NCBI GenBank assembly: GCA_021788565.1
Contig: JAJYKO010000500.1
Location: forward strand, 1-5,196
DNA from: Chloroflexota bacterium
GTDB lineage: Bacteria > Chloroflexota > UBA6077
DNA: 5,196 nt
Reading direction: 5' to 3'
Each line of letters starts with the position of its first letter. Within the stretch, counting starts at the first letter, position 1. Positions 1 to 5,196 of this stretch are shown in pieces. A program made the translations under genes and the position numbers. The notes under the pieces were generated by a model. It was not told the origin of the DNA and made no database searches. It worked only from the letters and a program-made list of their open reading frames with translations.

Positions 1-1
1 G

Positions 2-55
2 GCCGCGGAACCGGTCGTATCGGCCGTCCGAAAGATACACGGCCTGGAGGACTGA
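2..55 (+). CDS. C-terminal fragment of an upstream gene (partial, unidentified)
   Basis: The reading frame is open from the left edge and ends at TGA 53-55, giving the residues AAEPVVSAVRKIHGLED. Of the three + frames it has the most coding-like composition, with mostly G or C in the third codon position and no rare run of residues. The other two frames give arginine/glycine-rich or low-complexity products. The pattern of a short amphipathic helix followed by a glycine turn recalls the end of ACT-type regulatory domains, but 17 residues are too few to assign a family. If the frame is real, this gene lies upstream of prs in the same direction, about 310 bases away. The main alternative is non-coding sequence that happens to be open. 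Confidence 0.35.
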   Translation, partial: AAEPVVSAVRKIHGLED

Positions 56-211
56 GGTGAAACCGTCTCAAAGTCAGCAGTCTCGACTGGGCTCGGGCCT
101 CGGCTCGCCCGAGGCTGAAGCCGTCGGGCTGAAAAGACAAAGTCCTTCGGACTGGGACCCTGCCCGTCAGGGCTTCGTATTCTCAGCGCGGTCGCTTCAG
201 CGCCGCGCGAG
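50..211 (+). other. Cluster of consecutive hairpins, candidate structured RNA or leader
   Basis: This is the main content of the gene-free stretch 56-364. Read by eye, it holds seven successive inverted repeats: 50-58/62-75 (GAC, TGAG and GGT stems), 78-81/86-89 (CAGT with a CTCG loop), 92-98/107-113 (CTCGGGC), 119-122/127-130 (AGCC), 141-145/149-153 (AGTCC), 158-162/168-172 (CCCTG) and 182-195/200-211. The last is the strongest, about 12 base pairs with two bulged bases and a TTCA loop. None is followed by a T-tract, so they are not classical intrinsic terminators. I did not recognise a known riboswitch class, T-box, RNase P, tmRNA or SRP RNA signature. Strand is assumed from the neighbouring genes. 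GC-rich DNA yields short inverted repeats by chance, so only the 182-211 stem is persuasive alone. Confidence 0.3.
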
Positions 212-268
212 GCACTCTGGATGATGTCTTCACGGAGAAATGTACGCATTCGTATGGAGGATGGGCCT

Positions 269-294
269 GGAACGTGATATACTCTGCGCGTTCC
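269..294. repeat. Inverted repeat GGAACG-N14-CGTTCC around the prs -10 element
   Basis: Perfect 6-bp arms at 269-274 and 289-294 are separated by 14 bases that contain the whole extended -10 element. The arm centres are 20 bp apart, close to two helical turns, so the arms would face the same side of the DNA. This geometry suits a dimeric repressor operator covering the promoter. The arms could instead form a stem in an RNA from an upstream start. The spacing does not fit the LexA or PurR boxes I know, so no regulator is assigned. Confidence 0.3.
275..283 (+). promoter_or_regulatory. Putative extended -10 promoter of prs
   Basis: The sequence TGATATACT carries a TATACT -10 hexamer (278-283) with the TGn extension, matching five of six positions of TATAAT. 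No good TTGACA-like -35 lies 16-18 bases upstream (TGGAGG at 255-260 is weak), as is common when the TGn extension is present. A start site near 290 would give a leader of about 75 nucleotides before the prs start codon. It is the best promoter match in the upstream region. Confidence 0.45.
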
Positions 295-322
295 CGCCGA
301 TTATTCTGCTCTCACAGCACCT

Positions 323-339
323 TGCCGTCCGCTACGGCA
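323..339 (+). other. Leader hairpin ahead of the prs ribosome binding site
   Basis: TGCCGT (323-328) pairs with ACGGCA (334-339) around a five-base loop, CCGCT. It lies in the predicted prs 5' untranslated region, 11 bases before the Shine-Dalgarno sequence, and would leave that sequence exposed. No T-tract follows. It may stabilise the transcript or be coincidental. Confidence 0.3.
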
Positions 340-350
340 GCCTGCGAGAC

Positions 351-358
351 GGGAGGGG
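351..358 (+). promoter_or_regulatory. Ribosome binding site of prs (fixes the TTG start)
   Basis: GGGAGGGG contains a strong GGAG/GAGG core and ends six bases before TTG 365. This spacing and the match of the first residues to the family support the non-ATG start. No ATG in this frame lies nearby upstream. Confidence 0.7.
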
Positions 359-364
359 TCAGGG

Positions 365-1309
365 TTGTATCGAGACCTGAGCGTGTTCACGGGGAATGCC
401 CACCCTGCTCTAGCCGAAGCGGTTTGTCGCTTTCTAGAGGTCCCATTGGGCAAGGCCGAGGTGTTCGAGTTCAGTAACGAGAACATCTTCGTCAAGATCA
501 ACCAGGTGGTTCGCGAACACGACGTCTTCGTGATACAGCCGTTCTGCTCGCCGGTGAACCGGAGCATCATGGAGCTGCTGATCATGCTGGATGCCCTCAA
601 ACGGGCATCGGCTGGCCGCATCACCGCTGTGATCCCGTACTTCGCGTACGCTCGGACCGACAAGAAGGACCAGCCAAGAGTGCCCATCACGGCGAGGCTG
701 CTTGCCGACATGATCACCGTGGCAGGTGCCAATCGGGTCCTCACCTTGGACCTCCACGCCGGCCAGGTTCAGGGTTTCTTCAGTATTCCAGTGGACGAGC
801 TCACCGCCGTTCACCTGCTCCGCCACCACTACCAGCATAGAAGACTTCATGACCTCGTCGTCGTATCCGCTGACATCGGCTTTGCCAAAAAGGCTCGCAA
901 CTTCGCCGAGATGATGGAGGCGCCACTGGCCATTATAGAGAAGAGGCGCATCGGCAACGGTGGCATCAGCAAGTCTCTCACAGTTATTGGCGATGTGCGG
1001 GACCGGACGGCGCTAATTGTGGACGACGAGGTAGACAGGGCTAGTTCCATGGTGGGGGCAGTGGAGGCGGTCATGGCCCAGGGAGCCAGGGAGGTCTACG
1101 CCGCGGCCGTGCACGGTGTTCTGAGCGGGCCGGCCATCGAGCTTCTGCAGAACTCTTCGCTCAAGGAGATCGCGCTCACGGATACCATCCGGCTCGACCC
1201 AGAGAAGCGCATCCCCAAGCTCACGCAGCTCACCGTCGCGCCGTTGCTCGGCGAGGCGATCCGCCGGATCCACACCGGCACCTCGGTTGGAAGCATCTAC
1301 GGGGAGTAA
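365..1309 (+). CDS. prs: Ribose-phosphate pyrophosphokinase (PRPP synthetase)
   Basis: This cytoplasmic enzyme transfers diphosphate from ATP to ribose 5-phosphate, giving PRPP for purine, pyrimidine, histidine, tryptophan and NAD synthesis. The 314-residue product matches the usual length of about 315 for class I enzymes. The N-terminus (MYRDLSVFTGNAHPALA) aligns with the family from the first residue, supporting TTG 365. Visible motifs are FSNEN (36-40, the FSDGE equivalent), PYFAYARTDKKDQPRVPITA (91-110, ATP-binding region), the HAGQ metal-binding and catalytic segment with His131 (131-134), the flexible-loop KRR (193-195) and the PRPP/ribose-phosphate loop (219-228). Two oddities stand out: the loop reads VDDEVDRASS where the usual form is VDDxxDTAGT or DTGGT, and ARTD replaces the common ARQD. 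The remaining core, including HGVLSGPA (250-257), is intact, so an active synthetase is likely. secA follows in the same direction after about 150 bases, with its own probable promoter. Confidence 0.96.
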   Translation: MYRDLSVFTGNAHPALAEAVCRFLEVPLGKAEVFEFSNENIFVKINQVVREHDVFVIQPFCSPVNRSIMELLIMLDALKRASAGRITAVIPYFAYARTDKKDQPRVPITARLLADMITVAGANRVLTLDLHAGQVQGFFSIPVDELTAVHLLRHHYQHRRLHDLVVVSADIGFAKKARNFAEMMEAPLAIIEKRRIGNGGISKSLTVIGDVRDRTALIVDDEVDRASSMVGAVEAVMAQGAREVYAAAVHGVLSGPAIELLQNSSLKEIALTDTIRLDPEKRIPKLTQLTVAPLLGEAIRRIHTGTSVGSIYGE

Positions 1310-1316
1310 ACCAAGC

Positions 1317-1335
1317 CCCTGCCCCGCGCTCAGGG
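1317..1335 (+). terminator. Weak hairpin after prs, possible terminator
   Basis: CCCTG (1317-1321) pairs with CAGGG (1331-1335) around a nine-base loop, beginning eight bases after the prs stop. There is no T-tract, so a Rho-independent terminator is doubtful. It could instead be a 3' end stabiliser, or have no role. Confidence 0.2.
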
Positions 1336-1360
1336 TGTGCAATTCTGTGGCAGGCCCCTG

Positions 1361-1369
1361 TGGTAAAAT
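1361..1369 (+). promoter_or_regulatory. Putative extended -10 promoter of secA
   Basis: TGGTAAAAT combines a TAAAAT -10 hexamer (1364-1369, five of six consensus bases) with the TGn extension. No clear -35 is visible at the expected distance. Two copies of CTGTGG (1345-1350 and 1358-1363) lie directly upstream and partly overlap it. Transcription would start near 1376, giving secA a leader of about 83 nucleotides. This suggests secA can be expressed independently of prs. Confidence 0.45.
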
Positions 1370-1410
1370 CTGATGGCAGGATTCCCCTTGGCGAGGATTC
1401 TGGAGTATCC

Positions 1411-1443
1411 ATGTCGGGCGAGCCACTGAGCCCGGCCGTGTAG
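1411..1443 (+). CDS. Possible 10-residue leader ORF upstream of secA
   Basis: ATG 1411 opens a frame encoding MSGEPLSPAV and stops at TAG 1441-1443. A GGAG at 1402-1405 lies five bases before the ATG, a well-formed ribosome binding site. The stop codon overlaps the start of the AGAGGG that serves secA, so ribosomes finishing this ORF would release on the secA ribosome binding site, as in translational coupling. A 7-bp hairpin (1413-1436) lies within the ORF and would be melted by its translation. The peptide has no signal sequence and no SecM-like arrest motif, so it is not a recognisable SecM counterpart. A chance 10-codon ORF cannot be excluded. Confidence 0.3.
   Translation: MSGEPLSPAV
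1413..1436 (+). other. Hairpin in the secA leader
   Basis: Positions 1413-1419 (GTCGGGC) pair with 1430-1436 (GCCCGGC), seven pairs including one G-T wobble, around a ten-base loop. The hairpin ends five bases before the secA Shine-Dalgarno region and falls entirely inside the candidate leader ORF. It might affect initiation at secA, but this is inference from position alone. Confidence 0.35.
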
Positions 1444-1449
1444 AGGGTG
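1442..1449 (+). promoter_or_regulatory. Ribosome binding site of secA
   Basis: AGAGGGTG contains a GAGG core. It is well placed for the ATG codons at 1459 and 1462 (9 and 12 bases from the end of the element), whereas GTG 1447 overlaps it and has no ribosome binding site of its own. This favours the ATG pair as the start. Confidence 0.5.
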
Positions 1450-1458
1450 CCTGATCAG

Positions 1459-3987
1459 ATGATGAACATATTTGGAAAGCTGCTGGGCGACTCCAACGAG
1501 CGGGAGTTGAGCAAACTCAGGCCGGCCGTGCAGACTATCAATGACCTGGAGCCTGAGTTTGAGAAGCTAACGGATGAGCAGCTTCGCGCCAAGACGATCG
1601 AATTCAAGGCGCGGCTTGAGGCGGGCCATACCTTGGATGACCTGTTGCCCGAGGCGTTCGCCGCCGTGCGAGAGGGCGCCAAGCGCACCCTTGGACAGCG
1701 CCACTTCGATGTGCAACTCATGGGCGGCATGGTGCTTCACCAGGGCAAGATCGCCGAGATGAAGACCGGCGAGGGCAAAACCCTCGTCGCCACTGCGCCG
1801 GCCTACTTGAACGCGCTGACCGGCAAGGGCGTGCACGTCGTTACTGTGAACGACTACCTGGCCCATCGCGACAGTACCTGGATGGGCCAGATCTATGAGA
1901 AGCTGGGCCTTACCGTAGGTGTCATTCAGCACAGCATGGAAAACGCCGAGCGGCGTGCCGCCTACAACTGCGACATCACCTACGGTACCAACAACGAGTT
2001 CGGCTTCGACTACCTTCGGGACAACATGGTGCGGGACCTCTCGGAGAAGGTCCAGCGAGATCTGCACTATGCCATCGTCGACGAGGTGGATAACATACTC
2101 ATCGACGAGGCGAGAACCCCGCTGATCATCTCTGGTCAGGCCGAGGAGTCCACGGACAAGTACACCCTCTTCGCCCGGCTTGTGCCCAGGCTCCGGAAGG
2201 AAGAGGACTACACCATCGACGAGAAGCTCCGCTCGATCACCCTCACCGAAGAGGGGATCGCCAAGATGGAGCGGTGGCTCGGCCTCCAGAACCTGTATGA
2301 CCCATCCCACTACGACCTGACCCGCTACATGGAGCAGGCCATGAAGGCCGAATTCCTGTTCAAACTTGACCGTGACTACGTGGTCAAGGACGGCGAAGTG
2401 ATCATCGTGGACGAGTTCACCGGCCGTCTGATGTTCGGCCGCCGCTACAGCGAGGGGCTTCACCAGGCTATCGAGGCCAAGGAGGGGGTCAAGATCCAGC
2501 GCGAGACCAAGACCCTCGCCACCATCACCTTCCAGAACTACTTCCGTCTGTACGACAAACTGGCCGGCATGACCGGCACCGCGTCCACGGAGGCCGAGGA
2601 GTTCCACAAGATCTACAAGCTGGACGTGGTAATAATTCCCACCCATCGCCCTATGATCCGGAAAGACATGCCGGACTTGATCTACAAGAGCGAGGCTGCC
2701 AAGTACAACGCGGTGGTGAAGGAGATCGAGGAGCTGCACACGGCGAAGCGGCCGGTGCTGGTGGGCACCACCTCCATCGAGAAGTCGGAGATGCTGAGCG
2801 ATCTGCTGATGCGTCGCGGTATCCCCCACCAGGTGCTGAATGCCAAACAGCACGAGAAGGAGGCTGGCATCATCGCCCAAGCCGGCCAGCCGGGGGGTGT
2901 CACCATCGCCACCAACATGGCCGGCCGCGGCGTGGACATCATCCTCGGCGGCAATCCCGGCCTACCGGAAGATGCCGAGCTTGTGAAGGATCTCGGGGGA
3001 CTGCACATCCTCGGTACTGAGCGCCACGAGGCAAGGCGGATCGATAACCAGCTTCGTGGCCGCGCCGGCCGCCAGGGGGATCCGGGCTCCTCCCGGTTCT
3101 ACCTGTCGCTCGAGGACGACCTGATGCGCCGCTTCGGGGGCGGCAATATCGCGGGGATCATGGAGCGGCTTGGGCTGGAGGAGGACATCCCTCTGGAGCA
3201 CAGTCTCGTCAGCAAATCTATCGAGAACGCCCAGACCAAGGTCGAGTCCCACAACTTCGATATCCGCAAGCACGTCGTGGACTACGACGACGTGATGAAC
3301 AAGCAGCGCGAGGTCATCTACGGCGAGCGGACAAAGATCCTCAGCACCGAGAACCTGCGGCCTGTCATCATGGAGGTGGTGGAAAAGCAGATCGCCTCGC
3401 TCGTGGATGGCCACCTGGTTGGGGATCACTCTGACGACTGGGACATCGAGTCTCTGCTGAATGGCGTCAAAGCGATGCTACCGGTGCCCAGCGACCTGAC
3501 GGCCGCCAGGATCGCGCAGCTAAGCCGAGATGAGGTGAAGAGCGGCCTGCTTGACTTGGCGGAACAGCTTTACGATCAGAAGGAGAAGGAGCTTGGGGAG
3601 GAGCTAACCCGGGGGGCTGAGCGGTGGCTGATGCTCGCTGTGATCGATAACCTCTGGGAACAGCATCTCACCTCCATCGACGACATGCGTGAGGGCATTG
3701 GTCTGAGGGCTTACGGCCAGAGGGACCCGCTGGTGGAGTACAAGTCTGAGGCCTTCAACATGTTCCAGACCCTGCTGGACGCGATCCAGCAGGACGTGGC
3801 CTACCGCGTGTTCCACCTTCTCTCCCAGGTCCGCGTGATGGAGGCGCCCAAGCCGGTGCAGAACGTCGTCACCAACAGGGAAGAGGATAGTGGCCCCCAG
3901 CCCATGAAGGCTAAGGCCAAGGTGGGCCGCAATGACCCCTGTCCCTGCGGCAGCGGGAAGAAGTACAAGAAATGCCACGGACGGTGA
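1459..3987 (+). CDS. secA: Preprotein translocase ATPase subunit SecA
   Basis: SecA is the peripheral membrane ATPase that pushes unfolded preproteins through SecYEG. With start ATG 1459 the product has 842 residues, normal for the family. In that numbering one sees an N-terminal SecY-binding helix ([17 protein letters not shown]), the Walker A segment MKTGEGKT (101-108), the Walker B DEVD (208-211) followed by [14 protein letters not shown], the preprotein cross-linking domain from about residue 224 to 365, and GMTGTA (370-375). NBD2 follows with [10 protein letters not shown] (489-498) and the arginine finger region [11 protein letters not shown] (531-541). Next come the helical scaffold (about 589-624), the helical wing, and the IRA1 hairpin around [23 protein letters not shown] (begins near 732). 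A C-terminal SEC-C zinc motif has ligands C828, C830, C839 and H840. The gene is intact. GTG 1447 is an alternative start adding four residues but lacks a proper ribosome binding site. One oddity is DEVDN where the family almost always has DEVDS. The gene converges on the GalT-like gene with a 24-base gap. Confidence 0.97.
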   Translation: MMNIFGKLLGDSNERELSKLRPAVQTINDLEPEFEKLTDEQLRAKTIEFKARLEAGHTLDDLLPEAFAAVREGAKRTLGQRHFDVQLMGGMVLHQGKIAEMKTGEGKTLVATAPAYLNALTGKGVHVVTVNDYLAHRDSTWMGQIYEKLGLTVGVIQHSMENAERRAAYNCDITYGTNNEFGFDYLRDNMVRDLSEKVQRDLHYAIVDEVDNILIDEARTPLIISGQAEESTDKYTLFARLVPRLRKEEDYTIDEKLRSITLTEEGIAKMERWLGLQNLYDPSHYDLTRYMEQAMKAEFLFKLDRDYVVKDGEVIIVDEFTGRLMFGRRYSEGLHQAIEAKEGVKIQRETKTLATITFQNYFRLYDKLAGMTGTASTEAEEFHKIYKLDVVIIPTHRPMIRKDMPDLIYKSEAAKYNAVVKEIEELHTAKRPVLVGTTSIEKSEMLSDLLMRRGIPHQVLNAKQHEKEAGIIAQAGQPGGVTIATNMAGRGVDIILGGNPGLPEDAELVKDLGGLHILGTERHEARRIDNQLRGRAGRQGDPGSSRFYLSLEDDLMRRFGGGNIAGIMERLGLEEDIPLEHSLVSKSIENAQTKVESHNFDIRKHVVDYDDVMNKQREVIYGERTKILSTENLRPVIMEVVEKQIASLVDGHLVGDHSDDWDIESLLNGVKAMLPVPSDLTAARIAQLSRDEVKSGLLDLAEQLYDQKEKELGEELTRGAERWLMLAVIDNLWEQHLTSIDDMREGIGLRAYGQRDPLVEYKSEAFNMFQTLLDAIQQDVAYRVFHLLSQVRVMEAPKPVQNVVTNREEDSGPQPMKAKAKVGRNDPCPCGSGKKYKKCHGR

Positions 3988-3993
3988 TCGGGA

Positions 3994-4004
3994 GGGCTCA
4001 GCCC
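3994..4004. terminator. Short hairpin in the convergent gap, weak terminator candidate
   Basis: GGGC (3994-3997) pairs with GCCC (4001-4004) around a TCA loop, in the 24-base gap between the two convergent stop codons. The stem is short and neither strand has a T-tract, so it is unconvincing as an intrinsic terminator. The position is the only supporting argument. Confidence 0.15.
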
Positions 4005-4011
4005 GCGTTCC

Positions 4012-5130
4012 TCAGTCCTTGGCTATGGCGAACCGTTCTCGCAGGGCCTCGATCAAGCGGAACGGGTCCGTGGTGATGACCGGGCTGGCGTACAGTTCCA
4101 TGGCGCCGACGTCGTTGGTACGCTTCATCGGGTCGCCCCGATCCACGATGCGGACCATACATGGGAAGCCGCTCCAGTTCTCGGGCGTCGGCGCCAGGGG
4201 CGGCGTGTAGACGACAAGATTGAAGCTGCGCACCTCCAGCATCGTCATCAGACAGTCCAATACTCGGTACGCGGCCGCCGCCAGGGCATCGCTCAGGGTG
4301 TCTGACAGGATCAGCACCTCTTTTTCCCGGACGGGTGTGAGGTGCGCGACCACAGAGACCCCCTCATGCTCCACGGTGAGGCCCAACGCCTCATGGACGC
4401 GCAGCAAGTCCTCGAAGTAGTCGCTGCCAGTCTGCGTCCGGTACCCCAGAGCCGCGCGTCGAAACATCTCGACGCGGGCGTAATGGGCGTGGCGGACGCA
4501 CGAGACCTGGGCGTGGCCGTGAACCACCGATGCACCGCCGCTCCATAAGGCGTTCCAGGCGAAGAAGTAGTACTTGGCCTCAGGGTCCACCCGCAGCGCC
4601 TCCAGCGCCCAGCGGTGCCCGACCCCTAGATAGTCCTTCACCCTGTCTTCCGAAAGTTGCAGCGGGTCGTGCTCGTCGAAAATGACGAGACCGTGGAAAG
4701 GGGCGTACTTGGCGGCGTTGCTCGCGGTGATGGAGTGCCGGCCACGCACTCGCCCAAAGACGTCCTCGGGCGTCGCGTCCTCAGGGTGGCAGAATGGGTC
4801 TCCCCTGCTTTCTTCGATGATCTGGCTCAGGTCGCCGGGGGTCACGGTGACTGGCCTTGAGGCCCGAAGGGGGTTGAAGAGGGCGCTCTCCATGGTGACG
4901 GGGTTGGTGACTGTCACGATGGTCTGTGTCTCGACTGCCTCAACCGAGCCGAAGGTTCCTATGGCCCATTGGCGCGCGGTCTCGGGTACGACCATGCGCC
5001 CCTCCGAACGGCTTACGCTGTAGAGCCGCTGGAAGGCGGCACGAGCCCGACCGTCAAGAGCCTCAACTACCTCAGGGAGGTGCGCGATGGATGGCTCCGG
5101 CTCCGGTGCTCTTCCGGGTGGTTGAGTCAC
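4012..5130 (-). CDS. GalT-like nucleotidyltransferase of the HIT superfamily, substrate unknown
   Basis: The 372-residue product has the two-half layout of galactose-1-phosphate uridylyltransferase-like proteins. Features in order are FNPLRASRP (85-93); PFCHPEDATPEDVFGR (112-127), resembling the GalT zinc segment CPFCPG-TP but with only one of its two cysteines (C114); NAAKYAPFHGLVIF (138-151), like the NKYP segment; and the active-site triad SGGASVVHGHAQV (197-209), an HxHxQ motif with H204, H206 and Q208. The C-terminal half has FNLVVYTPPLAP (303-314) and a final ELYASPVITTDPFRLIEALR segment from residue 345, both like the end of GalT. HxHxQ is the transferase form of the motif; hydrolase HIT proteins have HxHxHxx. 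In GalT the central histidine is uridylylated. True GalT, Ap4A phosphorylase-type or an uncharacterised transferase are all possible, and no Leloir gene is visible nearby. Start GTG 5130 is supported by AGGGGAG six bases upstream and a GTGA overlap with the preceding gene. The frame stays open to the window edge, so a longer N-terminus is formally possible. Confidence 0.8.
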   Translation of the reverse strand: MTQPPGRAPEPEPSIAHLPEVVEALDGRARAAFQRLYSVSRSEGRMVVPETARQWAIGTFGSVEAVETQTIVTVTNPVTMESALFNPLRASRPVTVTPGDLSQIIEESRGDPFCHPEDATPEDVFGRVRGRHSITASNAAKYAPFHGLVIFDEHDPLQLSEDRVKDYLGVGHRWALEALRVDPEAKYYFFAWNALWSGGASVVHGHAQVSCVRHAHYARVEMFRRAALGYRTQTGSDYFEDLLRVHEALGLTVEHEGVSVVAHLTPVREKEVLILSDTLSDALAAAAYRVLDCLMTMLEVRSFNLVVYTPPLAPTPENWSGFPCMVRIVDRGDPMKRTNDVGAMELYASPVITTDPFRLIEALRERFAIAKD

Positions 5131-5196
5131 TGGCCACTCCCCTGCTGTTGCTCTGCCTTCGTCACCATGCTCAGTCCGTCCTTTGCCCCCTGCAGC
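5127..5196 (-). CDS. C-terminal fragment of an upstream operon gene (partial, unidentified)
   Basis: On the - strand this frame enters from the right edge and ends at TGA 5129-5127, encoding LQGAKDGLSMVTKAEQQQ followed by GSGQ. Its stop overlaps the GTG start of the GalT-like gene by four bases (GTGA), the classic arrangement of translationally coupled operon genes. A glutamine-rich, hydrophilic end is typical of a disordered C-terminus. The other two - strand frames are either stopped early or form the in-frame extension of the GalT-like gene. The family cannot be identified from 22 residues. Confidence 0.5.
   Translation of the reverse strand, partial: LQGAKDGLSMVTKAEQQQGSGQ
5137..5143 (-). 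promoter_or_regulatory. Ribosome binding site of the GalT-like gene
   Basis: On the - strand the sequence reads AGGGGAG and ends six bases before GTG 5130. Because the frame is open further upstream, this site is the main reason for choosing that GTG. Confidence 0.6.

Noticed and set aside
182..211. Intrinsic terminator of the upstream gene
   Set aside because: The stem is strong, but no T-tract follows on either strand and it lies about 130 bases beyond the preceding stop codon. It was kept only as part of the hairpin cluster.
221..277. 18-codon ORF (starts MMSSRRNVRI) upstream of prs, with a GAGG eight bases before its ATG
   Set aside because: It ends inside the predicted prs promoter, is very short, and nothing links it to prs translation. 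Conservation in relatives would be needed to revive it.
1..364. Known riboswitch, T-box, tRNA, SRP RNA or RNase P RNA
   Set aside because: I compared the region by eye with the conserved cores I know (TPP, FMN, cobalamin, SAM, c-di-GMP, ZTP, fluoride, T-box) and found no match. No cloverleaf or T-arm sequence is present.
274..477. 67-codon + strand frame starting at GTG 274 and overlapping prs
   Set aside because: Its GTG lies inside the predicted -10 region, it overlaps the well-supported prs start in another frame, and it reads as Ser/Arg-rich sequence with no domain.
301..850. Open frames on the - strand opposite prs (301-744 and 434-850)
   Set aside because: Both are antisense shadows of prs, with no ribosome binding site of note and no recognisable motif.
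1411..1443. SecM homologue controlling secA
   Set aside because: The ORF has only 10 codons, with no signal peptide and no arrest motif. Only a generic leader or coupling role can be proposed.
1567..2880. Long open frame on the - strand antisense to secA (437 codons)
   Set aside because: It lies wholly inside secA, whose product matches the family throughout. Long antisense frames are expected in GC-rich genes, and the translation is a low-complexity mix of Leu, Val, Asp and His with no recognisable domain.
1..5196. Mobile element, CRISPR array or defence system
   Set aside because: No transposase, integrase, regularly spaced repeats or terminal inverted repeats were seen. All complete genes are chromosomal housekeeping or metabolic types with similar composition.

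Overview
The window is an ordinary stretch of a GC-rich bacterial chromosome holding two complete housekeeping genes on the + strand, ribose-phosphate pyrophosphokinase (prs) and preprotein translocase SecA (secA). A third complete gene, a GalT-like nucleotidyltransferase of the HIT superfamily, converges on them from the - strand. Short fragments of two further genes lie at the window edges. No mobile element, CRISPR array, tRNA or rRNA was seen. The protein sequences and the prs-secA pairing suggest a Chloroflexota (Dehalococcoidia-like) or similar deep-branching environmental bacterium. That is an impression from residue patterns and was not tested by any search.

Region by region: positions 2-55 look like the end of an upstream + strand gene. 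Positions 56-364 contain no convincing gene. They hold a dense series of short hairpins (50-211), an extended -10 promoter (275-283) sitting inside a 6-bp inverted repeat (269-294), a leader hairpin (323-339) and a strong ribosome binding site for prs, which starts with TTG at 365. After prs, a spacer of about 150 bases holds a second extended -10 promoter (1361-1369) and a possible 10-codon leader ORF (1411-1443). The leader ORF has its own ribosome binding site, contains a 7-bp hairpin, and its stop codon overlaps the ribosome binding site of secA. secA runs to 3987. Only 24 bases separate it from the stop codon of the convergent GalT-like gene (5130 to 4012). That gene begins with GTG overlapping, as GTGA, the stop codon of a further upstream - strand gene cut off by the window edge, so it is the distal member of an operon.

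Functionally, Prs makes PRPP for nucleotide, histidine, tryptophan and NAD synthesis, and SecA drives protein export through SecYEG. They are not pathway partners, and each appears to have its own promoter. The substrate of the GalT-like enzyme cannot be read from the sequence. The points most worth a second look are the secA leader ORF with its hairpin, the structured region and operator-like dyad upstream of prs, a non-canonical ribose-phosphate loop in Prs, and the unassigned GalT-like enzyme. Nothing here clearly amounts to an undescribed biological system.
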